Source: G963665495 sp963677785
GTDB lineage: Bacteria > Desulfobacterota > Desulfovibrionia > Desulfovibrionales > Desulfovibrionaceae
Direction: 5' to 3'
DNA: 64,000 nt
NCBI GenBank assembly: GCA_963677785.2
Contig: CAXXDH010000003.1
Location: forward strand, 3,038,001-3,102,000
In this document: piece after piece, positions 37,614 through 46,984 of the stretch
Layout: each line of letters begins with the position of its first letter
Position numbering within the stretch: position 1 is the first letter of the stretch
Position numbers and translations under genes: made by a program
Notes under the pieces: generated by a model
Seen by the model: only the letters and a program-made list of their open reading frames with translations
The model's database searches: none
Told to the model about the DNA's origin: nothing

Positions 37614-39233
37614 TCAGGCATACGCGCGCAAGTGCGTATTGTTGGCCAGCTTTTTCTGCTGCATGGCCTTGATAACGTCCACGGTTGCTTCCACCACGTC
37701 GTTGATATCCTGAGTCGAGTTGCAAATTGTCGGCGAAATGCGCACAAGATCATGCCCTTTCACCGTCAGATTCGCAATGCCGAATTTATGCTGCTCGTAG
37801 ACGTGCTTCATGACGTCGCCGGCAGAAATATTTGCCGGTGGTTTGAACAGAAAAACGGAACTGCGGAATGCGTCGTTGGTTGTGGGGGTGGTTATCCATT
37901 TGTACGCGGTTTTTTCCGTAAAATCAGGATAGATCTTGGGAAGATGACGAAAGAGGGCTTCTTTGACCTGGGTGCCGAGATAATGGACACGGGCTTCGAT
38001 TTTTGCCGGAGATACGTTGGGATGGAACCGTCCCGTATGAAACAGCGCGGTTATCCAGGTGGAGACCAGGGTCGCGTCGTTTTGCTGTCCCAGATACGAA
38101 AAGCGTTTGGCATTGGGATTCATCTGGCCTTTTTCCGGATCGAATCCGTATGTCACCGGCGTGTTGATGTATTCGTCGTAGCCCCAGATGCTGGGGGTGA
38201 AGCGTTCGGCTGCATGGGTGCGGCCATTCATATAAATGATGCCGACCATCTTCGGACCGCAAGGCCATTTGTGGAAACTGCCGGTGATGCTGTCCACGTC
38301 CACGTCGTCCAGCTGCAGATCCAAAACGCCGAATGTCTGGGCGCTGTCCGCATGGATGTGTATCTTTTTTTTGATATTGCGCAGCTCGGCCACGATGCGT
38401 TTCATGGGCAGCAGCATGCCGCATTCGTTGGATTGCCAGGAAAGCGTGACCAGCTTCGTATTGCCTCCCGCCAAGTGCGCCAGAGGCTCCACGATATCAT
38501 CTTCGCTTTGCGGGTCGGAGGGGATGAAGCCTTGTTTTTTTTCTTCCTCACTCACTTTCTGGCTGAACATTTTCGTCTGCAGCGTACGTACGGATTCCTT
38601 GCCCCAATTTTGGGTGGCTCTGCGGTAATACCAGGCATCCAGGTTGGTGGGGTGGTTGACGTCCCAGGTCAGGACGCTGTCCTCTTGCGGGTTGAAAAAG
38701 CCGGAGGTCACCAGTCCGTTGTTGATGAAGTTGTTTCCTTCCGTGGAATTGGCCACCAGGGCGAGCAGGGCGTCGGCCTTTTCGTTGCTTTTGCCCAGCC
38801 CGAACCATTCCTTCACGGCGTCCAGTCCGTAGCCGAGGCTGGCCTGGGCCAGCTCGCCGCGCCAGGGAAAGGAGATATCCTCGCGCAACATTTCCCGTAC
38901 CATGTCGACCATCTGGTCTACAGGTTTGAGGCAGGGGCAAAGGTTGGCCGAGTTTACCGAAATGCAGGCGAGTTGGTTGCGCTCGTAATAGGCATCCAGC
39001 AATCGGTCCCATTCGACGTTGTTTTCCGCAGCGAGCTGGTCGCCTTTGTATTGCTGGCCTTCCTGATGCCAGGCTGCGATCTGTTGCTGGATACGTTCCA
39101 AAGCGGAACCCGTTTGTTTGGCCGGCGCGGAGCCTTGTTCAGAAGATCCTGAAAAAGCCAGCCTGGGAGCCATCATGGCCCCTCCGGCTCCCAAAGCGAC
39201 GCCCATAAAAGCGCGACGTGACAATTTGTCCAT
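37614..39233 (-). CDS. Tat-exported PLP-dependent enzyme, class V aminotransferase fold
   Basis: A 539-residue protein. MDKLSRRAFMGVALGAGG is a twin-arginine signal (R6 R7), so the folded PLP-loaded enzyme is likely exported. The class V fold follows, with the PLP Lys at 322 in SFHKWPCGP and the Asp of LQLDDVDVDSITG before it. Class V members include isopenicillin N epimerase-like and cysteine desulfurase-like enzymes; the reaction here is unknown. The ATG at 39233 has GGAGG six bases upstream. Both neighbours are separated by clear gaps, so it is probably a single-gene unit. Confidence 0.85.
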   Translation of the reverse strand: MDKLSRRAFMGVALGAGGAMMAPRLAFSGSSEQGSAPAKQTGSALERIQQQIAAWHQEGQQYKGDQLAAENNVEWDRLLDAYYERNQLACISVNSANLCPCLKPVDQMVDMVREMLREDISFPWRGELAQASLGYGLDAVKEWFGLGKSNEKADALLALVANSTEGNNFINNGLVTSGFFNPQEDSVLTWDVNHPTNLDAWYYRRATQNWGKESVRTLQTKMFSQKVSEEEKKQGFIPSDPQSEDDIVEPLAHLAGGNTKLVTLSWQSNECGMLLPMKRIVAELRNIKKKIHIHADSAQTFGVLDLQLDDVDVDSITGSFHKWPCGPKMVGIIYMNGRTHAAERFTPSIWGYDEYINTPVTYGFDPEKGQMNPNAKRFSYLGQQNDATLVSTWITALFHTGRFHPNVSPAKIEARVHYLGTQVKEALFRHLPKIYPDFTEKTAYKWITTPTTNDAFRSSVFLFKPPANISAGDVMKHVYEQHKFGIANLTVKGHDLVRISPTICNSTQDINDVVEATVDVIKAMQQKKLANNTHLRAYA

Positions 39234-39673
39234 TACAAACCTCCGTATCATGCTGTAACTGATAGTTGATGATCATTGAAATGAGGTGATTCACTGTTCG
39301 TTTATTTCTATTGTGCCGGTTTGTGGTTGCGATACGTCTACGTCTTGTTTTTTTGAATCTAATTTTGGGTAATCCAGAAAAACATATCTCATGCCCCATG
39401 TCCAGAGTTCGGGAAAAAAGTTCAGCTCAGTTGCCGGTGGCGGATAGTTGCTAAGGGCTGTCTCTAAAGTATTGTCTGCGACGTTTGGCTAGAATTCCAC
39501 CATGCTGCGTTTTCAGAAGAAAGTGCCCCTTCTCTAATGTGATACAGATGAAAAGCAGGGCACGGCTTTTTTTGTTGGCAGGGAAAGATGACAAAGAAAT
39601 CATCGTGTTGGCTTCGCCAGGTAGGAAATTTGTCTTTGAATCCGGAGTTCGCTCCGGGGCGTGTTTGCTTGCG
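39234..39673. other. Intergenic region
   Basis: AT-rich around 39250-39420, with no supported gene. A rightward open frame at 39485-39778 runs into the opposite-strand DUF2207 gene, lacks family features and is rejected. No clear terminator is seen. Confidence 0.35.
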
Positions 39674-40471
39674 TCAGTTGTTGTCGTAATATTCCAGTGC
39701 GGTGGGTTCGTTCACCAGGCCTTTGGGCCAGGCAACGGCAATGGAAAAATCTTCGTCGGACTTCAACGGACGCAGTAGTGTGAAGACTGCCCGGCCCCGT
39801 TGGGGAAAGTGTACGTCGAAATCAACTCCTTTGGACCCCTGGCCGTTGATGTATGCTTTGTAGCGCAGAATGGGCCGCGTGAGTTTGGGCAACGAGACCG
39901 TGGCCGTAATCCGCTCCACCGGCATGCCCCATTTCGGACCGGTGACATTCCAGACCAGCAGGTCATAGCTGTTGAAATACTGCAAGCGCCGCAGCACCAT
40001 ATAGGAAATGTCGTAGCGATGTTCTCCGGGCGTCAGCTCCTTGTGGGGAGCGCCTATGTAGAGCCGGTAGGTATCGCCTTCGAGCTGCAAGTTGAAGTTT
40101 TCCTTTTGGCCGTCCCGGCTGACGTCGAGGTCCAGATAATGGAGACGGACTTTGTGATTGATGTCGTCGGTAAACCATGCGGGAAATTCACGGATGATGC
40201 CGCGTTTGACATGATCACCCGTTGAAAAAATCGTGATACGCTCCTTGACCGACAGCGTGGTGTCGGCATGGATGTGGATGTCGCTGTCCAGGCGCAGTAC
40301 GCGTTCCTGCTGGGCTGCCTGTGCAATGGAGGCGGGACAGGCCAGGATCAGAGACAACCAGACACAGTTTGTGAGCATAAAAAAACGCGCTGCGGCTGCG
40401 CTGAAGATTGTTCCGGAGGTGCGCAGCAAGCATTCTTTCTTGAGAAAAAGAAAAAAGGACGCAGGGCTCAT
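39674..40471 (-). CDS. DUF2207-domain protein, exported, without the usual membrane C-terminus
   Basis: A 265-residue protein. A signal-like segment (FFMLTNCVWLSLILACPASIAQA) precedes one DUF2207 domain with LDSDIHIHADTTLSVKERI and FFSTGDH-like GDHVKRGIIREFP. Family members are normally over 500 residues, with the domain outside and a transmembrane C-terminal half. Here the protein ends right after the domain, at a natural stop with no sign of frameshift. The start at 40471 has a GAGA before it. It may act as a free periplasmic form. Confidence 0.8.
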   Translation of the reverse strand: MSPASFFLFLKKECLLRTSGTIFSAAAARFFMLTNCVWLSLILACPASIAQAAQQERVLRLDSDIHIHADTTLSVKERITIFSTGDHVKRGIIREFPAWFTDDINHKVRLHYLDLDVSRDGQKENFNLQLEGDTYRLYIGAPHKELTPGEHRYDISYMVLRRLQYFNSYDLLVWNVTGPKWGMPVERITATVSLPKLTRPILRYKAYINGQGSKGVDFDVHFPQRGRAVFTLLRPLKSDEDFSIAVAWPKGLVNEPTALEYYDNN

Positions 40472-40651
40472 AGGTATCTCGATTTTTACATAATCTTTAC
40501 TTAGAATTAAGCATCGACAGAGATTATTCAAGAGTTCGCCTCCGGACACAAAGCCAGCTTCCTATTGCATCACTGGCTGGTGCATTCCAATGCGCTGGTA
40601 CTTCGTAAATACCAGACAAAAAATATTCGGGAACCGTGCGATGTTCAACCG

Positions 40652-42232
40652 TTAATTTTTATCCGGCCCGGCACTTCCGAATCCGCCGCCTCCTGGTGTT
40701 TCCATGCGCAGGCGCATGCCTTTTGGCAACTGTCTGCTGAATTTTCCCGGGCAGGCCTCGCTTCTGCCGTTGCTGATGATGCTGTTGCTGCCGGGGGTGC
40801 CGTCCGCGCCTCCGGCCAGGCCGTAGGGACCGTGGATGCGTCGTTCGGAAAGCACCGTGGCCTCGGCATCCGCCAGGAGTTCGATTTCGCGGATCATGCC
40901 GTTTCCACCGCGCCGCTTGCCCGTGCCGCCCGTGTTTTTGCGTACGGCGTATTCCGTAACCCGGAAGGGATAGGCGTATTCCAGCGCTTCCACCGGAGTG
41001 TTCAGCGTATTGGTCATGTGCGAATGGCAGGCATCCTGGCCGTCATGGTGGGCGCTTGCCCCCATGCCCCCGGCAAGGGTCTCATAATAGGCAAAGGGCT
41101 GTTGCCGGCGCGGATCGAATCCGCCGATGGTCAGGTTGTTCATGGTTCCCTGGCTGGCTGCGGGAATGCGCTCGGGCAGAGCCTGGGCCAGCGCGCCGAG
41201 AATCACATCCACGATGCGCTGCGAGGTTTCTACATTGCTGGCGGCCACGGCCGCCGGAAACGCTGCGTCCACAATGCTCCCGGACGGCGTACGGATGCTG
41301 ATGGGACGCAGGCAACCCGCATTGGCCGGGATGTTCTGCTCGGTCAGACAGCGAAAAACATAGAGCACCGCGGAAACCGTGATGGCCCGTACGGCGTTGA
41401 CGCTGCCAGATACCTGGGTGCCCGTGCCGCTGAAGTCCAGCGAGGCCTGGTCTTCGGCAATGGTTACGGCCACCCGCAGGGGAATGTTCGTTGCCCCCGC
41501 GCCGTCATCGTCCAGCACATCCGCAAAAGCGTATTCCCCGTCCGGAATCCGGGCAATGGCCGCGCGGGTCATGGCTTCGGAGTACTCATTGAGACCGGCG
41601 GCGTAGTCCTTGGCCTGGTCTTTGCCGTATTTGTCCAGCAGTTCGCGGGTCCGGCGTACGCCGGTGATGTTGGCCATGATCTGCGCCGTAAAATCCCCCT
41701 CGCGTTCCAGGGGCGTACGCACGTTGTTCAGGATCAGGGCCATGAGTTCGGGGTCGATTTTTCTGTTTTTGACGATTTTGAGGGGAGGGATGATCAGGCC
41801 TTCCTGAAAGATGGACGTGGACAAGGGCATGGAGCCTGGGCTCATGCCGCCGATATCCGCATGATGGGCGCGGTTGGCCACATAAAAATCCGGGATGCGG
41901 CTTCCGGATGCAAAGACCGGGGCCACCAGGGTGACGTCCGGCAGGTGCGTGCCGCCCTTGAACGGATCGTTGAGAATGGCCATATCTCCCTTTTCCAAAG
42001 AAACCGCCTCGATGGCCGCTTTGACGGACAAGGGCATGGAGCCCAGATGCACCGGAATATGCGCGGCCTGGGCCACCATGTCGCCGGCAGCGTCGAACAG
42101 GGCGCAGGAAAAGTCCCGGCGCTCCTTGATGTTGGGCGAATAGGCCGTACGCATCAGGGCCATGCCCATTTCCTCGGCAATGGAGGAAAAGCGGTTTTTG
42201 AAAACTTCCAGCAGAATGGGGTTCAGCGTCAT
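40652..42232 (-). CDS. hyuB: Hydantoinase B/oxoprolinase family subunit
   Basis: A 526-residue cytoplasmic protein. The family start LNPILLEVFKNRFSSIAEEMG and the motifs KERRDFSCALFD and HHADIGGMSPGSMP are intact. HyuB works with HyuA in ATP-dependent ring opening of hydantoins or 5-oxoproline, and some members act on N-methylhydantoin or acetophenone-type substrates. The gene is 37 bases downstream of hyuA on the same strand, so they form a two-gene unit. No transporter or regulator is adjacent to reveal the substrate. Confidence 0.95.
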   Translation of the reverse strand: MTLNPILLEVFKNRFSSIAEEMGMALMRTAYSPNIKERRDFSCALFDAAGDMVAQAAHIPVHLGSMPLSVKAAIEAVSLEKGDMAILNDPFKGGTHLPDVTLVAPVFASGSRIPDFYVANRAHHADIGGMSPGSMPLSTSIFQEGLIIPPLKIVKNRKIDPELMALILNNVRTPLEREGDFTAQIMANITGVRRTRELLDKYGKDQAKDYAAGLNEYSEAMTRAAIARIPDGEYAFADVLDDDGAGATNIPLRVAVTIAEDQASLDFSGTGTQVSGSVNAVRAITVSAVLYVFRCLTEQNIPANAGCLRPISIRTPSGSIVDAAFPAAVAASNVETSQRIVDVILGALAQALPERIPAASQGTMNNLTIGGFDPRRQQPFAYYETLAGGMGASAHHDGQDACHSHMTNTLNTPVEALEYAYPFRVTEYAVRKNTGGTGKRRGGNGMIREIELLADAEATVLSERRIHGPYGLAGGADGTPGSNSIISNGRSEACPGKFSRQLPKGMRLRMETPGGGGFGSAGPDKN

Positions 42233-42269
42233 CCTTACTCTACTCCATACGGCGTTTTGCGGTCTGTGG

Positions 42270-44279
42270 TCAGGCGGGGGTGTCCCGAATCGTCAGGATC
42301 AGGTTGCCCCAGTCGTCCACCCGGCCCTGGGCAAAGGGCGGCAGCACAATGGTGGACGAATACTCGACCACGATGGCCGGACCTTGAATGGTGTTTTCGG
42401 CGAGCAGGGCGTCCCGTTTCCAGACCGCGCTTACATGCGTCCGGCCGTCGAAAATCACCGGGCGTTCGCAGAGCAGGGCGTCTTCCGGCGGAGTGGGGCC
42501 GCCGGAAGGCAGCGGGTCGAGCTCCGGCTTTTCAGGCAATCCCCCGGCCCGAAGGCGCACATTCACAATCTCCACCGGCTTGGTTGCGTTGCGGTAACCG
42601 TATTGTTTTTCGTGCTGCGTATGAAATGTTTCCACAACAGTCGGTATGGTATCCGTGCCAGCGCTGTTTTCAATGGGGGTCACCAGTTCGTAGGACTGGC
42701 CCTGATAGCGCATGTCCAGCGCACGTTCGAGCCGGATTGCGTTCTTGGGAATGCCTTCGGCCAGCAACTCGTTTTTCCCCCGTTCTTCCAGCGGGATGAA
42801 GGCCGCGTCGAGTTCCTCCGGGCGTATGGCCGCGGCGTCGCGCATAATGGTCTGGGAATAGTCCTTGACCACGTCGGCCATGAGCATGCCGATGGCGGAA
42901 AGTATGCCGGGGTTTCGCGGCACCAGCACCTGCGGGATGCCCAGCATCCGGGCCAGGAACGCGGCGTGCAGTCCGCCCGCGCCGCCAAAGGAGAACAGGC
43001 AGAATTCGCGCGGATCGAATCCCCGTTCCACGGAGATGACCCGGATGGCCCGCTCCATGTTGGCGTTGGCAATGGTCAGAATGCCCTCGGCCAGCTCCAC
43101 GGGATCCAGTCCGAGCTGCGCGGCCATGGCGCGGAAAGGGGCTTCCAGGCGGTCCGAATAGAGCAGCATGTCCCGGCCGAGAAACTGGTCCGGCAGCAAC
43201 CGTCCGAGAAACAGGTTGGCGTCGGTGACGGTGATCCGCTCGCCTTTGCCGTAGCAGATGGGGCCGGGATCCGCGCCCGCGCTCTCAGGACCCACCAACA
43301 GGGCTCCGCCGCAGTCCATCGACGCGATGGACCCGCCTCCGGCGCCCACCGTGTGGATATCCAGCATGGGGGTTTTGACCGGATAGTCGGCGATGCTGGT
43401 CTCCAGAGTCAGAGACAGGCCATGGTCGAGCAGCGAGACGTCCGTGGAGGTGCCGCCCATGTCGAAGGTGATCAGCCGTTCGAATCCGGCCTGCAGGCCG
43501 ATTGCGCGCGCGCCCACCACGCCTCCTGCCGGGCCGGAAAGGATGGTACGGACGGATTCTTTCATGGCCGTATCAGCGGAGATGGAGCCGCCGTTGGACT
43601 GCATGATCCGCAGGGCGTCATTCTGATTCAGGTGGTCGAGCAGAAAAGTGATATAGCGGGCCATCTTGGGGCTGACGTAGGCATTGATGACTGTGGTGGA
43701 GGTCCGTTCGAATTCACGGAATTCCGCCAGAATTTCATGAGAGAGCGAAACGGACAGCCCCGTGGCGGCCAGCAGCTGCCCCATGGCCCGTTCATGCGCG
43801 GGGTTGGCAAAGGCAAAGAGCAGGCAGACGGCCACGGATTCGGCCCCGCTCCGGACAATACGTTCGACGATTTCCCGGGCCTGGTCCGGGGCAAAGGGAT
43901 CGGCTTCGCTGCCGTCGGAGAGGATGCGTCCCTCAATGCCGAAGCGCAAAGCGTCCGGAACAATGGGCGCTTCCTTGCGAAAGGCCAGGTCGTAGAGCCG
44001 GGACCTGTTCTGGCGGCCGATGACCAGAATGTCTTCGAAGCCCTTGTTGGTGACCAGCGCGGTTTTTACGCCCTTGCGTTCGAGGATGGCGTTGGTGGCC
44101 ACAGTGGATCCGTGCACGATGTTCCGTGCTGCCGCTTCCGTGCTGATGGCCGCCAGACCGGCCAGCACGGCTTCCGCCGGGTTGGCAGGAGTGGAAAGCA
44201 GTTTGTGCACGCGCCAGCCCGAGGCATCGCGAAAAATGAGATCCGTAAAGGTTCCGCCCGTGTCCACGCCGATAATCAT
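42270..44279 (-). CDS. hyuA: Hydantoinase A/oxoprolinase family subunit
   Basis: A 669-residue ATP-binding subunit. The ASKHA-type phosphate loop IGVDTGGTFTDLIF opens the protein, and NPGILSAIGMLMADVVKDYSQT-like C-terminal motifs and FDMGGTSTDVSL (second phosphate loop) are present. It couples ATP hydrolysis to ring opening together with HyuB, encoded next. The ATG at 44279 has GGAG upstream. Only two genes make up the unit, whereas many hyu loci also carry a racemase or permease. The region just upstream is AT-rich and probably contains the promoter. Confidence 0.95.
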   Translation of the reverse strand: MIIGVDTGGTFTDLIFRDASGWRVHKLLSTPANPAEAVLAGLAAISTEAAARNIVHGSTVATNAILERKGVKTALVTNKGFEDILVIGRQNRSRLYDLAFRKEAPIVPDALRFGIEGRILSDGSEADPFAPDQAREIVERIVRSGAESVAVCLLFAFANPAHERAMGQLLAATGLSVSLSHEILAEFREFERTSTTVINAYVSPKMARYITFLLDHLNQNDALRIMQSNGGSISADTAMKESVRTILSGPAGGVVGARAIGLQAGFERLITFDMGGTSTDVSLLDHGLSLTLETSIADYPVKTPMLDIHTVGAGGGSIASMDCGGALLVGPESAGADPGPICYGKGERITVTDANLFLGRLLPDQFLGRDMLLYSDRLEAPFRAMAAQLGLDPVELAEGILTIANANMERAIRVISVERGFDPREFCLFSFGGAGGLHAAFLARMLGIPQVLVPRNPGILSAIGMLMADVVKDYSQTIMRDAAAIRPEELDAAFIPLEERGKNELLAEGIPKNAIRLERALDMRYQGQSYELVTPIENSAGTDTIPTVVETFHTQHEKQYGYRNATKPVEIVNVRLRAGGLPEKPELDPLPSGGPTPPEDALLCERPVIFDGRTHVSAVWKRDALLAENTIQGPAIVVEYSSTIVLPPFAQGRVDDWGNLILTIRDTPA

Positions 44280-44492
44280 TTCCCGCTCCTTTGTTGGGAC
44301 GCGAATGTTCCAGGCAACCCCTTGCGACGGAACAAATGGGGGCTTAAAAATTTTTCAAGCATACAACCTCTCTCCCATTTCCAGTGAAATATTGCCGTAA
44401 AAAAGGGATAAGCTGAAAGGTTCTGCAAAACGTAAACAAAGGGGAACTCGTCAATAAGTTCGTAAAAAGCAGCATGCGTTTTCCTGCGGATC

Positions 44493-46745
44493 TCAACTGG
44501 CGTTCTGCAGCTTTTGTTTTTGAATGCGTTCCAACTTATTGCGCAGATCGTTGAGCCCTATGGGCTTGGAAATGTAGTCGTTCATCCCTGAATCAAGGAA
44601 GGATTCCCTGTCTCCATTCATGGTATAAGCAGTCATGGCCACGATAGGGATATTGGCATAGGGGCTGTTGGAATTCCGAATGCGCTGTGTCGTACTGATC
44701 CCGTCCAGCACCGGCATTTGGATGTCCATAAGGATGGCGTCGAAGTGTTTTTCATTGAGTATAGTCAAGGCATGCAATCCGTTGCTCGTGCAATCGACCT
44801 TATGTTTCATTTTGTGCAGCAAGCTGGAGATGGTGAGGCGACTGACCGGGTCATCTTCCACAACCAGCAGCTGTAAAGGCGCGCAAGGAACGTCAAGTGT
44901 CTTTTGAGCGGGAACATGCTCCGGAAGTGCGGGCGATGCAGGCATACCGAAGGTCACGGAAAAATGAAACGTGGTGCCTTGCTGTAAATCGCTGTCCACG
45001 CACAAACTACCGGACATAAGTTTAAGAAGTTTATGCACAATGCGCAAGCCCAGCCCCGCGCCGTGAAAAAATCTGACGTAGGAGTTTTCAACCTGGGTAA
45101 AGGATTCGAAAATATCGTCGAGTTTTTCGTGAGGAATGCCGATGCCCGTGTCCGAGACCGCGAAAAATAGAGAGCGTCTGTTCTCCTTTCGCTGGGGAAG
45201 AAGATGCGCCTCGACGGTGATTTCTCCTGTTTCAGTAAATTTGACGGAATTGCCCACGAGGTTGAAGAGTATTTGTCTGAGGCGGACGTCGTCTCCCAGG
45301 AGCAAAGGAGGAATGGCCGGGTCTGTGATGATGTTCAGCCGCAGATTTTTTTTTCGTACCTGTTGACTGAAAATGGTGTTTAACGAGTCCATAAGTTCGA
45401 CAAGGTCAAAAGGGTCGTTTTTCAGGACCAGCTTATCGGCTTCCACTCTCGAAAGATCCAGGATGTCATGCAACAACCGGGTCAGGTTCTTGCAGGATTT
45501 CATTCCCAGTGCAACATATTCGGTTTGTTCGGCATGCAGATTGGTGAGTTGCAGAAGTTGCAGCATGCCGAGGACGCCATTTAACGGAGTTCGAATTTCA
45601 TGGCTCATATTGGCCAAAAATTCCGATTTGGCGAAATTCGCTGTTTCGGCCTGTTGTTTGGCTTGCAAGAGCTCTTTTTCCATTTTGACCCGTTCCGCCA
45701 ACTCGGTTTGCAGTTCCCTGGTACGTTCCATAACCTGCCTTTTCAGGGTTCTGTTCCAGAACAAAAACAGGAGAAGCAGGCTAAGCACCGTGCATCCGAT
45801 AGCCAAAAGCAGTCGGGACATGAACAGAGGCGAGGGCCAGTAGCCGACCCGAATGGAGAGCCAAGGTTCCTGGATGGCGCGGATATCTTCGGGGGATAAG
45901 GCGTTGAGGGTTTTGTTGATGATTGAGACCAACTCGGGCCAGTCGTCGCGTATTGCCATGGCGAGTTCCAAATCCGCAATTTTGGCCGGCGCGGCAACCT
46001 TCAGGTTGGTAAGCCCATAATGCCTGATAAAGAAGACAACCACGGGCAACGCATTGATGGTTGCGTATGCATTGCCTGTGGCGACTTCTTTTAAAGAGTC
46101 CAATGTGGGAGTTTTGCTGTTAGTGATATTGAGCTGCAAATCCGGATACGATTTTTTCAATGTATTCTGTAAAACAAAGTTGCGCTGGATGCTGATTTTT
46201 TTTCCTTTAAGGTCGTTCAGCCCGGAAATATAGTCCATGTCATTTCTGGTGACGATGACCCAAGGCAGCTTTTGGTAGATTTCGCTAAAAAGCATATGCT
46301 TTGCGCGTTCTTTGGTGGGTTGAATCACGGGCACCACGTCGACTTTTTGCCTGGAACTGATGCCGCGCAGGGTATCTGACCAGGAGAGATCGCGTTCTGT
46401 CAGATAATATATTTTCAGCCCGTGAACTTCCGCAATGAGTTTAAGATATTCAACAGAGATACCGGTGATGTCTTTTTTACTGATCATGAAAGGAGGCCAG
46501 GACCCGATTCTCGTTCTGATGGATGGATGCTTGACGAGCCATTTGCTTTCAGCTTGTGTAAGGTTGATTTCTTGTTTTAGCGTTTTTGTGTCGATATATT
46601 CTTTGACAGATTTTGTATGAACAATCGTATCATTGGCAAAGATCATTATTAATATTGCCAGTGATATCGTAAGCAGTGCGAATAACAAATAAAAAAAATT
46701 TTTTTGTAGTTCTATTTTATATGTTTTATTCATTGAAAAATCCAT
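44493..46745 (-). CDS. Hybrid histidine kinase with periplasmic solute-binding domain
   Basis: A 750-residue kinase. TM1 (about 17-35), a family 3 solute-binding domain (about 65-305, with GISVEYLKLIAEVHGL and DLKGKKISIQRNFVL), TM2 (about 310-330), HisKA NMSHEIRTPLNGVLG (His near 381), HATPase with DTGIGIP and GAGLGLRIV, then REC with acceptor Asp near 673 in MDIQMPVLDG. The sensor probably binds an amino acid or similar ligand. Start choice between 46745 and 46733 is open. It lies 239 bases downstream of the five-gene signalling operon and on the same strand. Confidence 0.94.
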   Translation of the reverse strand: MDFSMNKTYKIELQKNFFYLLFALLTISLAILIMIFANDTIVHTKSVKEYIDTKTLKQEINLTQAESKWLVKHPSIRTRIGSWPPFMISKKDITGISVEYLKLIAEVHGLKIYYLTERDLSWSDTLRGISSRQKVDVVPVIQPTKERAKHMLFSEIYQKLPWVIVTRNDMDYISGLNDLKGKKISIQRNFVLQNTLKKSYPDLQLNITNSKTPTLDSLKEVATGNAYATINALPVVVFFIRHYGLTNLKVAAPAKIADLELAMAIRDDWPELVSIINKTLNALSPEDIRAIQEPWLSIRVGYWPSPLFMSRLLLAIGCTVLSLLLLFLFWNRTLKRQVMERTRELQTELAERVKMEKELLQAKQQAETANFAKSEFLANMSHEIRTPLNGVLGMLQLLQLTNLHAEQTEYVALGMKSCKNLTRLLHDILDLSRVEADKLVLKNDPFDLVELMDSLNTIFSQQVRKKNLRLNIITDPAIPPLLLGDDVRLRQILFNLVGNSVKFTETGEITVEAHLLPQRKENRRSLFFAVSDTGIGIPHEKLDDIFESFTQVENSYVRFFHGAGLGLRIVHKLLKLMSGSLCVDSDLQQGTTFHFSVTFGMPASPALPEHVPAQKTLDVPCAPLQLLVVEDDPVSRLTISSLLHKMKHKVDCTSNGLHALTILNEKHFDAILMDIQMPVLDGISTTQRIRNSNSPYANIPIVAMTAYTMNGDRESFLDSGMNDYISKPIGLNDLRNKLERIQKQKLQNAS

Positions 46746-46984
46746 TGCAAAAGAAAGTATAAATATGTGTTAATTTTTTTCGATACTGCTATATATACTA
46801 TAAAATTTTTTGTGTCCAATTTGCTTGTGTAACAGTTGGCTTGACGTGTTATCTGTTTTAAAAGGTAAAATTGGTGTTTAAAAGTAAAATAACAACGTGG
46901 TAACAACGAATTATTCTCCCTTGTGGATGGGAGAGGACTATTGAGACAATGTAACGCGATTAATTGAAAAAAGGAATATGTTGA

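Noticed and set aside
37632..39152. A 506-codon rightward frame opposite the Tat-exported PLP enzyme
   Set aside because: It is a shadow of a gene with a clear signal peptide, ribosome site and PLP Lys.
40565..44387. Two long rightward open frames (about 740 codons each) opposite hyuB and hyuA
   Set aside because: They overlap well-supported hydantoinase genes base for base and encode Arg/Gly/His-rich sequence with no recognisable domain.
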